This document shows, piece after piece, positions 52,534 to 62,902 of a DNA stretch of 64,000 nucleotides (within the stretch, counting starts at the first letter, position 1; every line of letters begins with the position of its first letter). Under the pieces are notes generated by a model. It did not search any database and was not told where the DNA came from. It was given only the letters and a program-made list of their open reading frames with translations. The DNA lies in contig BOKS01000002.1 in assembly GCA_016861105.1 (NCBI GenBank), forward strand, positions 1 through 64,000, given 5' to 3'. The translations under genes and the position numbers were made by a program. Source of the DNA: Betaproteobacteria bacterium (GTDB lineage Bacteria > Pseudomonadota > Gammaproteobacteria > Burkholderiales > Casimicrobiaceae).

Positions 52534-54066
52534 ATGACGTCGGCCGCACGACGGCCGCGCGATCCGTGGCGCGTCGCCGCCGCGGCCCTGCTGGCGCTGG
52601 CGTGCGGCGCCGCCGGCGCGCAGGGGACGGTCACGCCCACGCTCTCCGGCCGCATCGAGTACACGAGCAACGTCAACCTGTCGCCCGACGACCAGCGCGA
52701 GCACGACGTCATCCTCTCGCTCACGCCCGGCATCGCGATCGACTACCGGGCGCCGCGGGCGTCGCTGCAGGGGTCCTTCGCGGTCCCCCTCACCTACTAC
52801 GCGCGGGCGTCCTCGTCGAGCCGCGCCGACGTGCAGGCGGCGTTGCGCGGCAGCGCCGAGGTGCTCGCGGACCTGTTCTTCGTCGACGCCTCGATCAACG
52901 TCTCGCAGTCCTACGCGAACCCGTTCGGGCCGCGGCCGGACGACATCACGAGCATCACGGAGAACCGCCAGACGTCGGCCACGTACCGCCTGTCGCCCTA
53001 CCTGCAGCGCCGCGTGGGCAACTACCGCTACCTGCTGCGCGACGATCTCACCTGGACGCGCTTCTACGACTCGCCGTTCGACGAGGGCACCACCTACTCG
53101 AACCGCCTGTTCGGTACGGTGGAGCGCGACGCGACGCCGTACGGCTGGGCGCTCGACGTCTACCGCGACGAGTACGAGTTCACCGACAGCCGCTCGGAGC
53201 AGCTGCTCGAGCGCGTCCGCGCGCGCGGCATCTGGCAGCCCAGCCCCCTGTTCTCCGCGTACGTGACCGGCGGCTACGAGCGCAACCGCTTCCCGCTCAC
53301 GCGCTACGAGGGCGAGACCTACGGCCTCGGCTTCACGTGGCGGCCCACCCCGCGCACGAACGTCGACGCCAACTGGGAGAAGCGCTTCTTCGGCGATTCC
53401 TACCTGTTCAACCTCGACCATCGCACCCGGCTCGCCGTCTTCCGCCTGCGGGCGTCGCGCGACGCCTCGTCGTTCCCCGAATTGCTCGCGCAGGTCCCCG
53501 AGGGTACCTTCGTCCCGGGGCTTCTCAACGAGCTCCTCGTCGCGCGCATCCCCGATCCCCAGGAGCGCGCGCAGTTCATCGTCGACTACATGTCCAGCCG
53601 CGGCCTGCCCCTCGTGCTCAATGCACCGCTCGAGCTGTACACGACGCGCATCACCGTGATCGAGCGGGCGGTCGCGAGCGTCGGGCTGCTCGGCGTGCGC
53701 AACTCGCTGTTCCTGTCGGCGTTCTACTCGAAGAGCACGCCGGTCACCGCCTCGGGCACCGAGATCCCGCCGCTGGTCGCGCAGTCGCTCGACAACAACA
53801 CGCAGGTCGGCGGCACCGCCGTCTGGAGCTACCGGCTCTCGGGGCTGTCGTCGCTGTCGCTGTCGGGCACCGTGACGCGCACGCGGGCCAACGATCCGTT
53901 CACCGACGAGTCGACGCAGCGCATCGCGCGGCTCACCTTCACGCGGCGCGTCTCGCCGTGGACCAGCGTGTTCGCCGGCGCGCGCTGGCAGGACTTCGAG
54001 TCCGACTTCTCGCGGCCCTGGGACGAATACGCGGTCTACGCGGGCTTCAACTACAGGTTCCACTGA
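52534..54066 (+). CDS. PEP-CTERM system-associated outer-membrane beta-barrel protein (TIGR03016-like)
   Basis: Signal peptide; GRIEYTSNVNLSPDDQREHDVILSLTPGI; alternating beta strands; C-terminal aromatic (YAVYAGFNYRFH); canonical cluster position. Confidence 0.85.
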   Translation: MTSAARRPRDPWRVAAAALLALACGAAGAQGTVTPTLSGRIEYTSNVNLSPDDQREHDVILSLTPGIAIDYRAPRASLQGSFAVPLTYYARASSSSRADVQAALRGSAEVLADLFFVDASINVSQSYANPFGPRPDDITSITENRQTSATYRLSPYLQRRVGNYRYLLRDDLTWTRFYDSPFDEGTTYSNRLFGTVERDATPYGWALDVYRDEYEFTDSRSEQLLERVRARGIWQPSPLFSAYVTGGYERNRFPLTRYEGETYGLGFTWRPTPRTNVDANWEKRFFGDSYLFNLDHRTRLAVFRLRASRDASSFPELLAQVPEGTFVPGLLNELLVARIPDPQERAQFIVDYMSSRGLPLVLNAPLELYTTRITVIERAVASVGLLGVRNSLFLSAFYSKSTPVTASGTEIPPLVAQSLDNNTQVGGTAVWSYRLSGLSSLSLSGTVTRTRANDPFTDESTQRIARLTFTRRVSPWTSVFAGARWQDFESDFSRPWDEYAVYAGFNYRFH

Positions 54067-54071
54067 CGGCC

Positions 54072-55106
54072 ATGTTCGAGTCCTACTACGGCTTCTCGGG
54101 CAAGCCGTTCCAGCTCAATCCCGACCCCGCGTTCTACTTCGGCAGCCGCGGCCACCAGCGCGCCTTCGCCTACCTGCAGTACGGGCTCTACCAGGGCGAG
54201 GGGTTCATCGTCATCACCGGCGAGGTCGGCGCCGGCAAGACCACGATCGTGCGCAGCCTGCTCGAGCAGCTCGACACCTCGAAGGTGGTCGCGGCGCAGA
54301 TCGTCTCCACGAACCTCGACGCGGACGACATGCTGCGGGCGGTCGGCGTCGCGTTCGGGCTGCCGGTGCGGACCGTCTCCAAGGCCGTGCTGCTCGGCGC
54401 CATCGAGGCGTTCCTCTGCCAGCTCGCCACCGAGAAGAAGCGCGCGCTGCTGGTGGTCGACGAGGCGCAGAACCTCACGGCCCGCGCGGTCGAGGAGCTG
54501 CGGATGCTCTCGAACTTCCAGCTCGGCGAGCAGGCGCTGCTGCAGAGCTTCCTCGTCGGCCAGCCCGAGCTGCGCACCGTGATGCAGAGCCCGCGGATGC
54601 AGCAGCTGCGCCAGCGCGTCATCGCCTCCTACCACCTCGGCCCGCTCGACGAGAGCGAGACGCAGGCCTACGTCGAGCACCGGCTGCGCCACGTGGGCTG
54701 GAGCGACGACCCGCGCTTCGCGCCCGCGTGCTTCCCGCTGATCCACGCGCTCACCGGCGGCATCCCGCGGCGGATCAACGCGCTGTGCAACCGGCTGCTG
54801 CTGTCCACCTACCTCGGGGAGAAGCACACGGTCGAGCCCGCGGACGTCCAGGCGATCGCGCGCGAGCTCGCCGAGGAGCTGGGCGGCGTCGACGAGCGTG
54901 CGGCCGAGCCCGCGCGCGGGCAGGCGCCGGCGCCCGCCGCCGCGGGGGCGGGCGCGGCGACGCCCGCAGTCACCGACATCGGCCTGCGCCGCCTCGAGGA
55001 CCGGCTGGAGCGCGTCGAGCGCACGGTCGGCGCCACCGTCGACCTGCTGCACAACCTGCTGCACCCGGACAAGGCCAAGTCCTCGGGCACGCAGACGGGG
55101 CGCTGA
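54072..55106 (+). CDS. XrtA-associated AAA ATPase (TIGR03015/ExeA-like)
   Basis: MFESYYGFSGKPFQLNPDPAFYFGSRGHQRAFAYLQYGLYQGEGFIVITGEVGAGKTTIVRSLL. Confidence 0.94.
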   Translation: MFESYYGFSGKPFQLNPDPAFYFGSRGHQRAFAYLQYGLYQGEGFIVITGEVGAGKTTIVRSLLEQLDTSKVVAAQIVSTNLDADDMLRAVGVAFGLPVRTVSKAVLLGAIEAFLCQLATEKKRALLVVDEAQNLTARAVEELRMLSNFQLGEQALLQSFLVGQPELRTVMQSPRMQQLRQRVIASYHLGPLDESETQAYVEHRLRHVGWSDDPRFAPACFPLIHALTGGIPRRINALCNRLLLSTYLGEKHTVEPADVQAIARELAEELGGVDERAAEPARGQAPAPAAAGAGAATPAVTDIGLRRLEDRLERVERTVGATVDLLHNLLHPDKAKSSGTQTGR

Positions 55107-56278
55107 TGCGGGGCGGGCACGCGCGCTCGGGATGCATCGCCTGCGTCGTCGGCGCGCGCCCGAACTACATGAAGATGGCGCCGCTCATCCGCGCCTTCGC
55201 GACGGAGCGGCGGCTGCCTGCTGCGCTCCTCGTGCACACCGGGCAGCATTACGACGTGGCGATGAACGAGCGCCTGTTCCGCGACCTGGGCCTGCCCGCG
55301 CCCGACGTCAACCTCGAGGTCGGGTCGGCGACGCACGCGGTGCAGACGGCCGAGGTCATGCGGCGCATCGAGCCGGTGCTCGACGAGCACGCGCCGTCGT
55401 GCGTCGTCGTCGTGGGCGACGTCAACTCGACGCTCGCGGCGAGCCTCGTCGCGGCGAAGAAGGGCATCCCCGTCGCGCACGTGGAGGCGGGGCTGCGCAG
55501 CCGCGACCGCACGATGCCCGAGGAGATCAACCGGCTGCTCACCGACCAGCTGGCCGACCTGTGTTACGTGACCGAGCGCGGCGCGATCGAGAACCTGTGC
55601 CGCGAGGGCGTCGCGCCGGAGCGCATCCACTTCGCCGGCAACGTGATGATCGACTCGCTCGACCGGCACCGCGCCGCCGCGGTGGACCCCGCGGCCACGC
55701 TCGCGGCCGCCGGCGCCGACCCGGGGCTCGCGCGGCGGGCGTCGGGGTTCGCGGTGGCCACGCTGCACCGCCCGTCGAACGTGGACGACGCGGCGGCGCT
55801 CGCCGAGTCGCTGGCGATCCTCGGCGACGTCGCGCACTCGATGCCGGTGATCTGGCCGGTGCACCCGCGCACGCGTTCCAACCTCGAGCGCTTCGGCCTG
55901 ATGGCGCGGCTGGAGGCCGTGGCGATCGCGCTGCTGCCGCCGCAGGGCTACCTCGAGATGCTGGGCCTGCTCGCCGGCGCGCGCGTGGTGCTCACCGACT
56001 CGGGCGGGCTGCAGGAGGAGACGACCGCACTGGGCGTGCCGTGCCTGACGATGCGCGAGAACACGGAGCGGCCGGTCACCGTCGACGAGGGCACGAATCT
56101 GCTCGTGGGGCGCGACCGCGCCCGCGCGGCGGCCGCGCTCGCCGACGTCGTCGCCGGCCGCGGCAAGCGCGGCCGCAAGCCCGAGCTGTGGGACGGACGC
56201 GCTGCCGGCCGGATCGCGCGGCATCTGGCCGACTGGCTCGCGCAGCGCGGCGTGATCCGCCAGCAGGTGCCCGCATGA
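55106..56278 (+). CDS. wecB: UDP-N-acetylglucosamine 2-epimerase (non-hydrolyzing)
   Basis: VVGARPNYMKMAPLIRAF, VHTGQHYDVAMNERLF, VEAGLRSRDRTMPEEINRLLTD, VLTDSGGLQEETTALGVPCLTMRENTERPVT. Confidence 0.95.
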   Translation: MRGGHARSGCIACVVGARPNYMKMAPLIRAFATERRLPAALLVHTGQHYDVAMNERLFRDLGLPAPDVNLEVGSATHAVQTAEVMRRIEPVLDEHAPSCVVVVGDVNSTLAASLVAAKKGIPVAHVEAGLRSRDRTMPEEINRLLTDQLADLCYVTERGAIENLCREGVAPERIHFAGNVMIDSLDRHRAAAVDPAATLAAAGADPGLARRASGFAVATLHRPSNVDDAAALAESLAILGDVAHSMPVIWPVHPRTRSNLERFGLMARLEAVAIALLPPQGYLEMLGLLAGARVVLTDSGGLQEETTALGVPCLTMRENTERPVTVDEGTNLLVGRDRARAAAALADVVAGRGKRGRKPELWDGRAAGRIARHLADWLAQRGVIRQQVPA

Positions 56279-57147
56279 CCGCCGCGACGTCCGCGCCGGC
56301 CGCCGCGTCCCGCCCGATCGTCAACGCGCTGTCGGTGGACGTCGAGGACTATTTCCAGGTCTCGGCCTTCGAGAAGCGCATCTCGCCGGACGACTGGGAG
56401 CAGCTCCCCTGCCGCGTCGAGCGCAACGTCGAGCGCATCCTCGCGCTGTGCGACGCGCACGGCGCGAAGGCGACGTTCTTCACGCTCGGCTGGATCGCGC
56501 AGCGCTATCCCGGGCTCGTGCGCCGGGTCGCGGACGCCGGGCACGAGGTGGCGAGCCACGGCCACGCGCACCGGCGCGCGCACGACCAGCACCCCGACGA
56601 GTTCCTGCGCGACATCGCCCGCACGAAGGCGCTGCTCGAGGACCTGACCGGGCGCGCCGTGCGCGGCTACCGCGCGCCGAGCTTCTCGGTGGGACCGCGC
56701 AACCCGTGGGCCTTCGAGTGCATCGCGAAGGCGGGCTACCGCTACAGTTCCAGCGTCTACCCGATCCGGCACGACCACTACGGCGCGCCCGACGCGCCGC
56801 GCTTTCCGCACGAGATCGTCGCCGGGCTGCTGGAGGTGCCGGTGGCGACCGTCCAGCTGATGAAGCGCAACTGGCCGGCCGGCGGCGGCGGCTACTTCCG
56901 GCTGCTGCCCTACGAGGTGTCGCGCTGGTCGATCGCGCGCATCAACGGCGTCGACGGGCAGCCGGCGATCTTCTACTTCCACCCGTGGGAGCTCGACCCC
57001 GACCAGCCGCGCATCGGCGGCGTGCCGGTGCGGACGCGCGTGCGGCACTACCTCAATCTCCACCGCACCGAGTCCCGGCTCGCGCGGCTGCTGCGCGACT
57101 TCCGCTGGGACCGCGTCGACCGCGTCTTCCTCGACGGGGGGCACTGA
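56275..57147 (+). CDS. XrtA system polysaccharide deacetylase (DUF3473 C-terminus)
   Basis: NALSVDVEDYFQVSAFEKRI; ATFFTLGWIAQRYPGLVRRVADAGHEVASHGHAH; YRAPSFSVGPRNPWAFE. Confidence 0.94.
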   Translation: MTAATSAPAAASRPIVNALSVDVEDYFQVSAFEKRISPDDWEQLPCRVERNVERILALCDAHGAKATFFTLGWIAQRYPGLVRRVADAGHEVASHGHAHRRAHDQHPDEFLRDIARTKALLEDLTGRAVRGYRAPSFSVGPRNPWAFECIAKAGYRYSSSVYPIRHDHYGAPDAPRFPHEIVAGLLEVPVATVQLMKRNWPAGGGGYFRLLPYEVSRWSIARINGVDGQPAIFYFHPWELDPDQPRIGGVPVRTRVRHYLNLHRTESRLARLLRDFRWDRVDRVFLDGGH

Positions 57148-58220
57148 TGGAGGCCGTGGCGATCGCCGCGCCGGCCGCCGCGACGACCGCGGCGCTGCGC
57201 GTCGCGCCGCTCGCGGCCGCCGACGTGCCGCGCTGGGAGGCCTACGTCGAGCGCGCGCCCGACGCGACGTTCTTCCACCGCGCCGGATGGCGGACGGTCC
57301 TCGAGGACGTGTTCCGGCACCGGACGCACTATCTCGTCGCGGAGCGCGGCGGCACGATCGCCGGCGTCCTGCCGCTGGCGGAGGTGCGCACGCGGCTGTT
57401 CGGCCACGCGCTCGTGTCGCTGCCGTTCGCCGTCTATGGAGGGCCCGTCGCCGACGACGCGGCGGCGCGCGACGCGCTCGTCGACGCGGCCGAGGCGCTG
57501 GGTCGCGACCTCGGCGTGGCGCACCTGGAGCTGCGCGGCCGCGCGCCGGTGCGCCCCGGCTGGCCGGCGCAGGACCTGTACGTGACGTTCCGCAAGCGCC
57601 TCGCGCCGGACGTCGAGGCGAACATGCTGGCGATCCCGCGCAAGCAGCGCGCGATGGTGCGCAAGGGCATCAAGCACGGGCTGGCGAGCGAGATCGACGC
57701 CGACGCACGCCGCTTCTTCGCGCTCTACGCCGACAACGTCCACCGGCACGGCACGCCGCCGTTCGCGCACGCGTACTTCGAGCGCCTGCGCGACGTGTTC
57801 GGCGGCGACTGCGAGGTGCTGACGGTGGTTGCGCCGGGCGGGCGGGCGGTCTCGTCCGTCCTGTCGTTCTACTTCCGCGACGAGGTCCTGCCCTACTACG
57901 CGGGCGACAGCGTGGACGCGCGCGACCTCGCCGCCAACGACTTCAAGTACTGGGAGCTCATGCGCCGCGCGTGCGAGCGCGGGCTCGCGGTGTACGACTA
58001 CGGGCGCAGCAAGCGCGGCACGGGAAGCTTCGACTTCAAGAAGAACTGGGGCTTCGAGCCCGCATCGCTGCACTACGCGTTCCGGCTCTACCGCGGCGGC
58101 GAGGTGCCGCAGCAGAATCCGCTCAACCCCAAGTACCGCGCGATGATCGCGCTGTGGCGCCGGCTGCCGCGCGGACTCGTCAACGCCATCGGCCCGCACA
58201 TCGTGCGCGGACTCGGCTAG
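57147..58220 (+). CDS. FemAB family XrtA/PEP-CTERM system-associated protein
   Basis: WEAYVERAPDATFFHRAGWRTVLEDVFRHRTHYLVAERGG...YDYGRSKRGTGSFDFKKNWGFEP. Confidence 0.92.
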   Translation: MEAVAIAAPAAATTAALRVAPLAAADVPRWEAYVERAPDATFFHRAGWRTVLEDVFRHRTHYLVAERGGTIAGVLPLAEVRTRLFGHALVSLPFAVYGGPVADDAAARDALVDAAEALGRDLGVAHLELRGRAPVRPGWPAQDLYVTFRKRLAPDVEANMLAIPRKQRAMVRKGIKHGLASEIDADARRFFALYADNVHRHGTPPFAHAYFERLRDVFGGDCEVLTVVAPGGRAVSSVLSFYFRDEVLPYYAGDSVDARDLAANDFKYWELMRRACERGLAVYDYGRSKRGTGSFDFKKNWGFEPASLHYAFRLYRGGEVPQQNPLNPKYRAMIALWRRLPRGLVNAIGPHIVRGLG

Positions 58221-58222
58221 TC

Positions 58223-59782
58223 GTGGCCTCCGTGATCGGTTCCCCGACGCGCGCCCCGTCGCAGGACGCCGGAGCGTCGTTCCGCGCCGCGCCGGCCGTC
58301 GCCGCGGCGCTCGCCGCGATCGCGATCCTCGCCGCCTACGCGCCCACCGTCGCATCGATCGTGGCGATCTGGCGGCGATCGGAGACGTTCGCGCACGGCT
58401 TCGTGGTCGTCCCGATCGCGCTGTGGCTCGCGTGGCGCAAGCGCCGGGAGATCGCCGCGGTGCCGGCGAAGCCGTGGACCCCGGGGCTCGTGCTGGTCGG
58501 TGCGGCCGGCGCGGCGTGGCTGGTCACGGCCTCGGCGGAGGTGCTCGGGCTCAACCAGTTCGCGCTCGCCTTCATGGTGCAGGCGGCGATCGTCACGGTC
58601 GTCGGCCTGCAGGTGGCCCGCGCGGCCGCGTTCCCGCTGCTCTTCGTCCTGTTCGCGGTGCCGGCGGGCGAACTGCTGGTGCCCACGCTGATCGACTGGA
58701 CCGCCGACTTCACGGTCGCCGCGCTGCGGCTGTCCGGCGTGCCGGTGTTCCGCGAGGCGAACCACTTCGTGATCCCGTCGGGCGCGTGGTCGGTCGTCGA
58801 GGCCTGCAGCGGACTGCGCTACCTGATCGCGTCGTTCATGATCGGCGTCGTCTACGCGGCCATCGCCTACCGCAGCCCGTGGCGGCGTGCCGCCTTCATC
58901 GCCGCCTCGATCCTGGTGCCGATCCTCGCGAACTGGCTGCGGGCCTACATCATCGTGATGATCGGACACCTGTCGGACAACCGGCTCGCGGTGGGCGTCG
59001 ACCACCTGATCTACGGCTGGGTGTTCTTCGGGCTGGTGATGGGCCTGCTGTTCTGGATCGGCTCGACGTGGTCGGAACGCGAGCCCGCATCCGCGGAGGA
59101 CGTGCCCGCGCACCCCGCCCACGCCACCCACGCCGCGCGGCCGGCGGCGGCGTTCTTCGTCGCCGCGGCCGCCGCGGTCGCCGTGGCCGTGCCGTGGCGT
59201 CCCGTGTTCGCGTCGATCGAGCGTCCGCCGTCGGCGGTCGTGCCGCAGCTCGCGCGGCTGGCGGGCGGCGGCGGATTCGTGCCCGCGGAGCGCGAGGCGC
59301 CGGCGTGGACGCCGAGCTACAAGGGCCAGGCGGCAGTGCTGCGCCAGTCGTTCGAGCGCGACGGCGCCGCCGCGTGGCTGTACGTCGCGTACTACCGCAA
59401 CCAGGCGAAGGGACGCGAACTCGTCACCTCCGGCAACCAGCTCGTCGGGATCGCCGACCACCGCTGGCGCGAGGTCGAGCGCAGCACGGCCACGGTGACC
59501 TTCGACGGCCGCGACGCGCAGGCGCGGCGCTCCACGATCTCCGGCCCGCGCGAGCGCCTCGTCGCCTACAGCCTGCTGTGGGTGGACGGGACGCTGACGT
59601 CGAGCGAGTACGCCGCGAAGGCGCTGCTGTCGTGGTCGAAGCTGCGCGGCGGCGCCGGCGACGCCGCGCTGGTCGTGGTCTACGCGCGCGACGACCGGTC
59701 CGCCGACGTGGCGGCGGCGGCGCTGCGTGCGCTGTCGCCGGAGCTCGCGACGATGCTCGCGCAGGCCCGGGAGCGGCGGTGA
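58223..59782 (+). CDS. xrtA: Exosortase A (XrtA) fused to EpsI-like domain
   Basis: Multi-TM exosortase with EACSGLRYLIASFMIGVVYA (catalytic Cys) and ILANWLRAYIIVMIGHLS (Arg/His), then a periplasmic EpsI domain. GTG start. Confidence 0.94.
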   Translation: MASVIGSPTRAPSQDAGASFRAAPAVAAALAAIAILAAYAPTVASIVAIWRRSETFAHGFVVVPIALWLAWRKRREIAAVPAKPWTPGLVLVGAAGAAWLVTASAEVLGLNQFALAFMVQAAIVTVVGLQVARAAAFPLLFVLFAVPAGELLVPTLIDWTADFTVAALRLSGVPVFREANHFVIPSGAWSVVEACSGLRYLIASFMIGVVYAAIAYRSPWRRAAFIAASILVPILANWLRAYIIVMIGHLSDNRLAVGVDHLIYGWVFFGLVMGLLFWIGSTWSEREPASAEDVPAHPAHATHAARPAAAFFVAAAAAVAVAVPWRPVFASIERPPSAVVPQLARLAGGGGFVPAEREAPAWTPSYKGQAAVLRQSFERDGAAAWLYVAYYRNQAKGRELVTSGNQLVGIADHRWREVERSTATVTFDGRDAQARRSTISGPRERLVAYSLLWVDGTLTSSEYAAKALLSWSKLRGGAGDAALVVVYARDDRSADVAAAALRALSPELATMLAQARERR

Positions 59783-60957
59783 GCGCGCCGCGCCGCATCG
59801 TGCACGTCGTCTACAGGCTCGCGGTCGGGGGCCTGGAGAACGGGCTCGTCAACCTCGTCAACCGGCTGCCCGCGGAGGCGTGGACGCACACCATCGTCGC
59901 GCTCACGGACGTCGACGCGGCGTTCGCGCGCCGCATCGTGCGCGACGACGTCGAGCTGGTGGCGCTGGGCAAGCGCCCCGGGCACGCGCTGCCGCTGTAC
60001 CCGCAGCTGTGGCGGCTGTTCCGCGACCGGCGGCCCGCCGTCGTGCACACGCGCAACCTCGCGCCGCTGGAGACGATGCCGGCGGCGTGGGCCGCCGGCG
60101 TGCCGGCGCGCGTGCACGGCGAGCACGGCCGCGACGCGGAGGATCCGGACGGCCGCAACGTGCGCCGCCAGCGCATCCGCCGCGCATTCCGCCCGTTCGT
60201 GACGCACTACGTCGCGCTGTCGCCCGACCTCGCGCAGTACCTCGCCGGACCGATCGGCGTTCCGCCGTCGCGCATCGCGCAGATCTACAACGGCGTCGAC
60301 GTCGTGCGCTTCGCGCCGGCGCGCGCCCGCGAGCGGATCGCCGGCTGCCCGTTCACGGACCCGAACGAGTTGATCGTCGGCGCGGTCGGGCGTCTCGACC
60401 CGGTGAAGGACCACGCGACGCTGGCGCTCGCCTTCGCCCGCGCCGTCGCCGTGCGGCCGGACCTCGGCGCGCGGCTGCGGCTGGTGATCGTGGGCGACGG
60501 CCCGCAGCGTAGGCGCGTGGAGGAGATCGTCGCCGCGGCCGGGCTGGGCGCGCGCGCGTGGCTGCCGGGCGAGCGCGACGACGTGCCGCAGGTGCTGCGC
60601 GGCCTCGACGTCTTCGTCCTGCCGTCGTTCGGGGAAGGCGTGTCGAACACGATCCTCGAGGCGATGGCCACCGGCCTGCCGGTCGTCGCGACCCGCGTGG
60701 GCGCCAACGCCGATCTCGTCACCGACGGCACGAGCGGGACGATCGTGCCCGCGTCCGACAGCGAGGCGCTGTCCGCCGCGATCGTCGCCTATGCGGACGA
60801 CCCCGCGCGCGCCGCGGCGCACGGCCGCGCGGCCCGGCAGCGCGCCGAGCAGCAGTTCAGCCTCGACAGGATGGTGGAGCGCTACCACCGGCTGTACCTG
60901 GAGGCGGCGGGCGAGACGCGGACCCCTACGCGCGACGCCGTCGCGGCGGGCCGCTGA
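59779..60957 (+). CDS. XrtA-associated glycosyltransferase (GT4, TIGR03088-like)
   Basis: HVVYRLAVGGLENGLVNLVNRLP...HTRNLAPLETMPAAWAAGVPARVHGEHGRD; FVLPSFGEGVSNTILEAMATGLPVVATRVG; GTGA overlap. Confidence 0.93.
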   Translation: MSAPRRIVHVVYRLAVGGLENGLVNLVNRLPAEAWTHTIVALTDVDAAFARRIVRDDVELVALGKRPGHALPLYPQLWRLFRDRRPAVVHTRNLAPLETMPAAWAAGVPARVHGEHGRDAEDPDGRNVRRQRIRRAFRPFVTHYVALSPDLAQYLAGPIGVPPSRIAQIYNGVDVVRFAPARARERIAGCPFTDPNELIVGAVGRLDPVKDHATLALAFARAVAVRPDLGARLRLVIVGDGPQRRRVEEIVAAAGLGARAWLPGERDDVPQVLRGLDVFVLPSFGEGVSNTILEAMATGLPVVATRVGANADLVTDGTSGTIVPASDSEALSAAIVAYADDPARAAAHGRAARQRAEQQFSLDRMVERYHRLYLEAAGETRTPTRDAVAAGR

Positions 60958-60973
60958 GCGAAAGGCGCGCGCG

Positions 60974-62902
60974 ATGTGCGGGATCGCCGGCCTCTTCGAC
61001 ACGCGCGCGCGGCGCGACGTCGACCGCGCGCTCCTCGACCGCATGAACGAATCGCAGCGCCACCGCGGGCCGGACGGCGGCGGCCTTCACGTCGAGCCCG
61101 GCGTCGGGCTCGGGCACCGGCGCCTCGCCATCATCGACGTCGCCACCGGCCAGCAGCCGCTGTTCAACGAGGACGGCAGCGTGGCGATCGTCTTCAACGG
61201 CGAGATCTACAACTACCGCGAGCTCATCCCGGAGCTCGCCGCGCTCGGGCACGCGTTCGCCACCAAGAGCGACACCGAGGTCATCGTCCACGCGTGGGAG
61301 GCGTGGGGCGAGGCGTGCGTCCAGCGCCTGCGCGGGATGTTCGCCTTCGCGCTGTGGGACCGCAACCGCGAGACGCTGTTCCTGGCGCGCGACCGCCTCG
61401 GCGTCAAGCCGCTGCACTACGCGCTGCTCGACGACGGCACATTGCTGTTCGGCTCGGAGATGAAGGCGCTGCTGGCGCACCCGGCCCTGTCCCGCACGAT
61501 CGACCCGTGCGCGATCGAGGAGTACTTCGCGCTCGGCTACGTGGCCGAGCCGCGCACCGTCTTTTCGGGCGCGCGCAAGCTTCCGCCGGCGCACACGCTG
61601 GCCGTGCGCCGTGGCGAGCGGCTGCCCGAGCCGCGCCGCTATTGGGATCCGCGCTTCACGCTCGACCGCGCGCTCGATCCGCGGGAGGCGTGCGACGAGC
61701 TGACCGCGCGGCTCGACGAGTCCGTGCGGCTGCGCCTGATCTCGGAGGTCCCGCTCGGCGCGTTCCTCTCCGGCGGCGTGGATTCGAGCGCGGTGGTCGC
61801 GTCGATGGCGCGCGTGTCCGCCGACCCGGTCAATACCTGCGCGATCGCCTTCGCCGATCCGGCGTTCGACGAGTCCCGCTACGCGCAGATGGTCGCGTCG
61901 CGCTACGGCACCCGGCACTTCGTCGACCGCGTCGAGAGCGACGACTTCGACCTGATCGACGAGCTGGCCCGCGTCTACGACGAGCCCTACGCCGACAGCT
62001 CGGCCATCCCGACCTACCGCGTCTGCCAGCTCGCGCGCCGGCACGTCACCGTCGCGCTGTCGGGCGACGGCGGCGACGAGAACTTCGCGGGCTATCGCCG
62101 CTACCGGCTGCACCTCGGCGAGGAGCGGCTGCGCCGGGCGCTGCCGCAGTCGGTGCGCGGCGCGTTGTTCGGCGCGCTGGGCCGCGCCTACCCGAAGGCC
62201 GACTGGGCGCCGCGCTTCCTGCGCGCGAAGTCCACGTTCGAGGCGCTGGGCCGCGATTCCGTGGCGGCGTACTTCCACGGCGTGTCGATCCTGCGCGACG
62301 ACATGCGGCGGCGTCTCTTCACGCCCGCGTTCCGCCGCGAGCTGGGCGGCTACGGCGCGGTCGAGGTGTTCCGCCGCCACGCCGCGGACGCCGGCACCGC
62401 GGATCCGCTGGCGCTGGTGCAGTACCTCGACCTCAAGACCTACCTCGTCGGCGACATCAACACCAAGGTCGACCGCGCCAGCATGGCGCACTCGCTCGAA
62501 GTCCGCGAGCCGCTGATGGATCATCCGCTGGTCGAGTGGCTCGCGAGCCTGCCGTCGTCGCTCAAGGTCCGCGACGGCGAGGGGAAGTGGCTGCTCAAGA
62601 AGGCCATGGAGCCGCGGCTGCCCGACGAGGTGCTCTACCGGCCGAAGATGGGCTTCGCCGTGCCGCTCGCCCGCTGGTTCCGCGGTCCGCTGCGCGAGCG
62701 CGTGCGCGACGCGCTGCTCGGCGAGCGGCTGGCCGACACCGGCATGTTCGAGCGCGTCTGCCTGCGGCGCCTCATCGACGATCACCAGTCGGGCCTGCGC
62801 GACCACAGCGCGCCGCTGTGGACGCTGCTCATGTTCGACGCCTTCCTGCGCAACACGGTCGACGCGGGCGGCCGCGCGGCGGCGCTGGAGCGGGCGGCAT
62901 GA
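60974..62902 (+). CDS. asnB: XrtA-associated amidotransferase (asparagine synthase-like)
   Basis: MCGIAGLFD with Cys2 class II glutaminase; VPLGAFLSGGVDSSAVVASMA; SGDGGDENFAGYRRY. Confidence 0.95.
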   Translation: MCGIAGLFDTRARRDVDRALLDRMNESQRHRGPDGGGLHVEPGVGLGHRRLAIIDVATGQQPLFNEDGSVAIVFNGEIYNYRELIPELAALGHAFATKSDTEVIVHAWEAWGEACVQRLRGMFAFALWDRNRETLFLARDRLGVKPLHYALLDDGTLLFGSEMKALLAHPALSRTIDPCAIEEYFALGYVAEPRTVFSGARKLPPAHTLAVRRGERLPEPRRYWDPRFTLDRALDPREACDELTARLDESVRLRLISEVPLGAFLSGGVDSSAVVASMARVSADPVNTCAIAFADPAFDESRYAQMVASRYGTRHFVDRVESDDFDLIDELARVYDEPYADSSAIPTYRVCQLARRHVTVALSGDGGDENFAGYRRYRLHLGEERLRRALPQSVRGALFGALGRAYPKADWAPRFLRAKSTFEALGRDSVAAYFHGVSILRDDMRRRLFTPAFRRELGGYGAVEVFRRHAADAGTADPLALVQYLDLKTYLVGDINTKVDRASMAHSLEVREPLMDHPLVEWLASLPSSLKVRDGEGKWLLKKAMEPRLPDEVLYRPKMGFAVPLARWFRGPLRERVRDALLGERLADTGMFERVCLRRLIDDHQSGLRDHSAPLWTLLMFDAFLRNTVDAGGRAAALERAA